From Pseudomonadota bacterium (GTDB lineage: Bacteria; Pseudomonadota; Gammaproteobacteria; Steroidobacterales; Woeseiaceae), in NCBI GenBank assembly GCA_022563195.1, contig JADFNV010000026.1, forward strand, positions 1 through 39,000: a stretch of DNA of 39,000 nt, given 5' to 3'. The position numbers and the translations under genes are program-made. This document shows positions 36,128-39,000 of the stretch, in pieces (position 1 is the stretch's first letter; each line of letters starts with the position of its first letter). The notes under the pieces are model-generated. The model was given only the letters and a program-made list of their open reading frames with translations. It did not search any database and was not told where the DNA came from.

Positions 36128-36160
36128 GCCCCGCATCGCAAGATGCGGGGCATTTTTTTA
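36128..36160. terminator. Strong terminator between convergent lipoprotein and TolB/TPR genes
   Basis: GCCCCGCATC 36128-36137 pairs perfectly with GATGCGGGGC 36142-36151 around a GCAA tetraloop, followed by A and seven T. The T-run meets the stop codon of the convergent gene at 36158-36160. It clearly serves the plus-strand lipoprotein gene. Confidence 0.93.
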
Positions 36161-38365
36161 AGAAGATGCGTAGAGATCGGCAAGGTAGGTACGAATCTGT
36201 TCGCGTAATGCATCCTCGTCGTCTTGCCACTTCTTCATTGCTGCCTGAATTCGCGGGTCTTCGATAATCTCCGCATATTGCGCCTGCTTTAAATTCTCTT
36301 CCCAGTCCAGGTTTAATGCCACCGGTTCACTAAAAAGGTGCTCCAGCGCGACCTCAATCGCCTGTTCCACTTCTCCACGCAATGCCAACGTAGCAAATTC
36401 AATTTGGGGATTATCAGACAGGTCCACACCGGAGCCAGCGATAATTTCCCGCAGGTAATCAATGCGTCGATATAACTCATCCTTGCTCAAGGTCGTATAC
36501 CAGGCATCAAATGCACTGATCTGCGCAACACGATACTTGCTCGGCACGGATGTCGCTTCAATATCGAGAATGCCTGGAGCCTGTGCCTCGAGATAGGCCG
36601 ATTCCTCGGCAACAGTACCTCGCGCCGCAGCGACGCGTAGCAAATATAGTGCGGCGCCGCCAAAACTGAAACGACGATCTTCGATGTCATCCTCTATCGC
36701 ACGGCGCGCGCTGGCAATGCCAGCGTCTTCATCGCCTGTTGCCATCGCTCGCAGCAACTCGAGCCGATAGGAAATTTCGCTGGTTGGCGCAATCGCCATA
36801 ACCCTGTTACGAAAATCGTCACCCTCCTCGACGAGTTCGAGACGATAAAGGTACATAGCGATCATGCCGGGCAATTCGTGGTCTACAGGATCAGCCGCCA
36901 TCGCCGCGAGGAACAGCTGCAAGTAATCCAGGCCATCGCCTTTTTGCAAGCTCAACCCCGCCAGGGTCACGTAGGCATTCGGCTGCGCAGGCTCAAGTTC
37001 CAGAGATTTCTTGAGCGCCGCACGGGCATCGTCCCACTGCTCAAGACCCGAGTAAATATTGCCCAATTCGTAGTGAATACGCGGGTTGAACGGGTCGAGG
37101 TGCAGCGCCTCGAGCATTCCCGTCAACGCCTGTTCGATCTGCTCGTCATTTCGCAACATGCGGTTGAGAAAAATGCGCGGCTGCAAAGCCGACGGGTCCT
37201 CATCGATAAGTTCCTGGAGCAGATCGAACGCATCCAGTCCGGCCGCCGGATCGCCTTCTCGCATGGTTATCTGCGTTTCGGTGAATAGCTTTATTGCCCG
37301 CGCACCAACGTCATCGGGACTGGCCGCCAGCACTTGATTCGTAATTGCCAGGACCGAATTAAAGGCATCATCAGCCTCCATGAGGCCGGTCTCAACCTGC
37401 TGCAGGTAATTGTTGGCGAGCTCTGTTTTTGCGTCGAGAAAATCAGGGTCGATCGTCAATGCGCCCTTTAGCAAGCCTTCTGCAGCCAACAGGCCGCCGT
37501 GAGAAAATTTATCGCGCTCGTTGATCGCCTGAAGATACAAATCGTAGGCATCCGGACTGCGCGTGTTGATGCCCGCCATCACATTATTGACGGGCGCCCC
37601 CAGTAATGACGCCGACAATGCGCCGCCAACCTTCTCGGCGATTTCATCCTGAATACCGAAGATGTCGTCGAGCGTTCGATCGTAATTTTCTGACCAGACA
37701 TGAAATCCGTCATCAGCACGAATCAGCTGAGCCGTGATTCGAACCTGATCGCCGTCGCGCTGCACGCTGCCTTCCAGTATGTGCGCGACCCCAAGCGCTG
37801 CCGCGATTTCCTGGACAGTCTTGTTTTGATCCCTGAATGCGAAGCTCGATGTACGTGCGGCAACCTTCAGATCGGGAATCTGGGCCAACATGTGCAGAAT
37901 TGTTTCGGTAAGACCGTTTGAAAAGTACTCGTGATCCGCATCGGCCGACAAGTTTTCGAACGGCAAGACGGCTACAGATGCGTCACTGATTACCGCCTCT
38001 ACTTCAGGGGGTCCGTTGGAAAACTGCTTCGCACTGAAAAAGGCAAAGAAAATGATGCCGGCGATGACCGCAGCGATCGTAACGTAGTCCAGTTTCTTGG
38101 CCGTGTGCCCGGTGATCGACTCATCGCGAACAACTTCGTGTTCACGCTTGACGCCTTCAGGCGTTAATTCGTAGACCCAGGAAAGTATGACAGCCGGAAT
38201 AAATCCGAATGCAAAAATGAGGATGATTGCGCGCGAAATCCAATCCGGTGCCCCCAGTGTCGGCAGAATGGTCGTCAATACTTCCGTCAACAACCATCCG
38301 ACAACCAGGTAAGCCGCCGCAACACGAAAAACATTGCGCCGCTTGAGTTCTACGATCAGGGACAT
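36158..38365 (-). CDS. TolB-like/FlgO-type domain and TPR membrane protein
   Basis: A 735-residue protein with a conserved N-terminal membrane module (ELKRRNVFRVAAAYLVVGWLL; helices about 13-33, 43-66 and 94-112), an extracytoplasmic TolB-N/FlgO-like domain (about 130-265; VAVLPFENLSAD, FSNGLTETILHML, GVAHILEGSVQRDGDQVRITAQL, VWSENYDRTLDDIF) and TPR repeats to about 600, then a helical tail. Such proteins often come with an N-terminal DNA-binding or adenylate cyclase domain; here the membrane module stands in that place. They are numerous in some marine gammaproteobacteria and their role is not known. ATG 38365 lacks a clear ribosome site. It ends at the shared terminator. Confidence 0.85.
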   Translation of the reverse strand: MSLIVELKRRNVFRVAAAYLVVGWLLTEVLTTILPTLGAPDWISRAIILIFAFGFIPAVILSWVYELTPEGVKREHEVVRDESITGHTAKKLDYVTIAAVIAGIIFFAFFSAKQFSNGPPEVEAVISDASVAVLPFENLSADADHEYFSNGLTETILHMLAQIPDLKVAARTSSFAFRDQNKTVQEIAAALGVAHILEGSVQRDGDQVRITAQLIRADDGFHVWSENYDRTLDDIFGIQDEIAEKVGGALSASLLGAPVNNVMAGINTRSPDAYDLYLQAINERDKFSHGGLLAAEGLLKGALTIDPDFLDAKTELANNYLQQVETGLMEADDAFNSVLAITNQVLAASPDDVGARAIKLFTETQITMREGDPAAGLDAFDLLQELIDEDPSALQPRIFLNRMLRNDEQIEQALTGMLEALHLDPFNPRIHYELGNIYSGLEQWDDARAALKKSLELEPAQPNAYVTLAGLSLQKGDGLDYLQLFLAAMAADPVDHELPGMIAMYLYRLELVEEGDDFRNRVMAIAPTSEISYRLELLRAMATGDEDAGIASARRAIEDDIEDRRFSFGGAALYLLRVAAARGTVAEESAYLEAQAPGILDIEATSVPSKYRVAQISAFDAWYTTLSKDELYRRIDYLREIIAGSGVDLSDNPQIEFATLALRGEVEQAIEVALEHLFSEPVALNLDWEENLKQAQYAEIIEDPRIQAAMKKWQDDEDALREQIRTYLADLYASS

Positions 38366-38585
38366 GGACGAATTTCGCTGGTTTCCGAGGTGGCTAAGAT
38401 TACACCAGAATAGATGAGTGCTTTCACTTAAAGTTCAAATACTTGGATGCACCACAGGCCAGTTTCGTTTGCTTTTTTGTGCGCGAATTGGGCGAGGGAA
38501 CGCAAGCGCAGTGATTATTTCCATGCGCCGATACGGCTCGCCGATGTCGATGACCCGGACAAGGGGTCCTACGGGCGTCAGCCGT
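38366..38585. other. Intergenic region upstream of the TolB/TPR gene
   Basis: This 220-nt stretch has no supported gene. On the minus strand a TTGAAC at about 38437-38432 could be a -35 for the TolB/TPR gene, but the -10 is poor. A 5-bp hairpin (GACCC/GGGTC near 38553-38569) lies downstream of the microprotein without a T-run. Confidence 0.4.
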
Positions 38586-38702
38586 CTATCTGCCGCAATG
38601 TGGGCAATGTCCTCTCAAAACCTTGATGACGTAGTTCAACCACAACCAAAGCAAGGCGACGTTGCCCAGGAACAGCATGATCCAGAGGAATGAACTGCTC
38701 AT
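38586..38702 (-). CDS. 38-residue single-span membrane microprotein ending in CPHC
   Basis: A very short gene with a textbook ribosome site: GGAGGT ends 4 nt before the ATG at 38702, and TAG lies at 38586-38588. The product starts MSSSFLWIMLF, has one hydrophobic, Trp/Leu-rich helix from about residue 5 to 29 and a cytoplasmic tail KVLRGHCPHCGR, which holds Cys33-Pro-His-Cys36. CPHC followed by Gly-Arg looks like half of a zinc ribbon, or a CxxC redox or metal site. I recognise no family. It is on the same strand as the VOC gene to its right, 106 nt downstream of that gene's stop. Confidence 0.65.
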   Translation of the reverse strand: MSSSFLWIMLFLGNVALLWLWLNYVIKVLRGHCPHCGR

Positions 38703-38808
38703 AGCTACCTCCGCATACGCGGGCCCAAGCTTTACGTCTATGAGTATGAGAGATTCCGAGCAAAACTAATGTCGGGCAGGTCACATATTTAACAAAATCT
38801 GGCGCCGA

Positions 38809-39000
38809 TCAATCCTCCGTGAGCTGCATCAATGCGCCGTGCACGGCGCCGATATCGGCCACGCGCCAGTCAAGTATCCCGGCGCGTGCCTTGGTATCAG
38901 TGCATTCGATGCCATCCGAGCCGAGCTGTTCAAGGGATTGAGCGAGGTCCTTCACACCCAGCGAGAGCAGGAAAAATCCCTCGCCATGCTCGGCCAGAAA
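38809..39000 (-). CDS. VOC/glyoxalase-fold protein (5' end beyond window)
   Basis: The last 63 codons of a minus-strand gene end in TGA at 38809-38811 and run open to the right edge. The peptide AEHGEGFFLLSLGVKDLAQ, then GILDWRVADIGAVHGALMQLTED, fits the C-terminal half of a vicinal-oxygen-chelate domain (methylmalonyl-CoA epimerase or glyoxalase_4-like): a beta strand with the FFLLSL core, a short helix and a terminal helix. A metal-binding Glu and the substrate cannot be judged from this part. Identification as VOC is likely, the subfamily open. Confidence 0.6.
   Translation of the reverse strand, partial: FLAEHGEGFFLLSLGVKDLAQSLEQLGSDGIECTDTKARAGILDWRVADIGAVHGALMQLTED

Noticed and set aside
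38418..38693. 91-codon plus-strand open frame near the right edge
   Set aside because: No ribosome site or recognisable pattern; the opposite strand has the well-signalled microprotein.
1..39000. tRNA, rRNA, CRISPR array, transposon or phage genes
   Set aside because: I looked on both strands and saw no cloverleaf, repeat-spacer series, transposase or integrase motif.

Overview
The window looks like a chromosomal segment of a marine gammaproteobacterium, possibly of the Woeseiaceae type. The evidence is the gene content and gene order: purMN divergent from a DUF2066 gene, rnfABCDGE-nth, a homodimeric-type aceE-aceF-lpdA set, monothiol GrxD, RNase T, and a TolB-like/TPR membrane protein of a kind common in that group. 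The lineage is inferred from family resemblance only. I see no rRNA, tRNA, insertion sequence, prophage or CRISPR array. The region is gene-dense and many genes start with GTG or TTG.

Layout. 1-1623 (minus): a truncated CDP-alcohol phosphatidyltransferase gene and a secreted DUF2066 protein. 1707-3376 (plus): purM and purN, steps five and three of purine synthesis, overlapping by 4 nt. 3405-3635: a multi-armed palindromic element between convergent purN and dcd. 3665-5325 (minus): dcd and the Fe-S carrier mrp/apbC, overlapping by 1 nt. 5681-10383 (plus): a cytoplasmic HEAT-repeat/Ser-Thr kinase fusion followed by two overlapping PilT-family retraction ATPases, probably a regulated type IV pilus motor module. 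10483-12135: metG, which lacks the C-terminal tRNA-binding domain but keeps an in-frame scar of its last residues behind the stop. 12238-17829: rnfABCDGE-nth, almost every junction overlapping by 4 nt.

17873-21513 (plus): a MNIO (DUF692), DUF2063, DoxX cassette of the HvfBCX/bufferin type with no precursor peptide gene beside it, then a membrane-anchored FMN/Fe-S glutamate-synthase-like protein. 21526-27252 (minus): aceE, aceF and lpdA (pyruvate dehydrogenase complex), with a perfect 17-bp palindrome just upstream of aceE. 27373-29502 (plus): an M17 leucyl aminopeptidase and RNase T. 29531-30199 (minus): grxD and a BON-domain lipoprotein. 30289-30924 (plus): a PuuD-like membrane protein with a strong terminator. 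30973-34000 (minus): a GAF-PAS-PAS-GGDEF-EAL c-di-GMP enzyme and a stand-alone TolA C-terminal domain protein. 34192-36078 (plus): a large DUF4382-type lipoprotein, ending in a strong terminator shared with the convergent TolB/TPR protein (36158-38365, minus). The right edge holds a 38-residue membrane microprotein (38586-38702, minus) and the 3' end of a VOC/glyoxalase-fold gene.

The parts most worth a second look are the HEAT-kinase/dual PilT module, the precursor-less MNIO cassette, the metG domain-deletion scar, the nested palindrome after purN and the CPHC microprotein. All functions are assigned from motifs and remembered family features; no database search was run.
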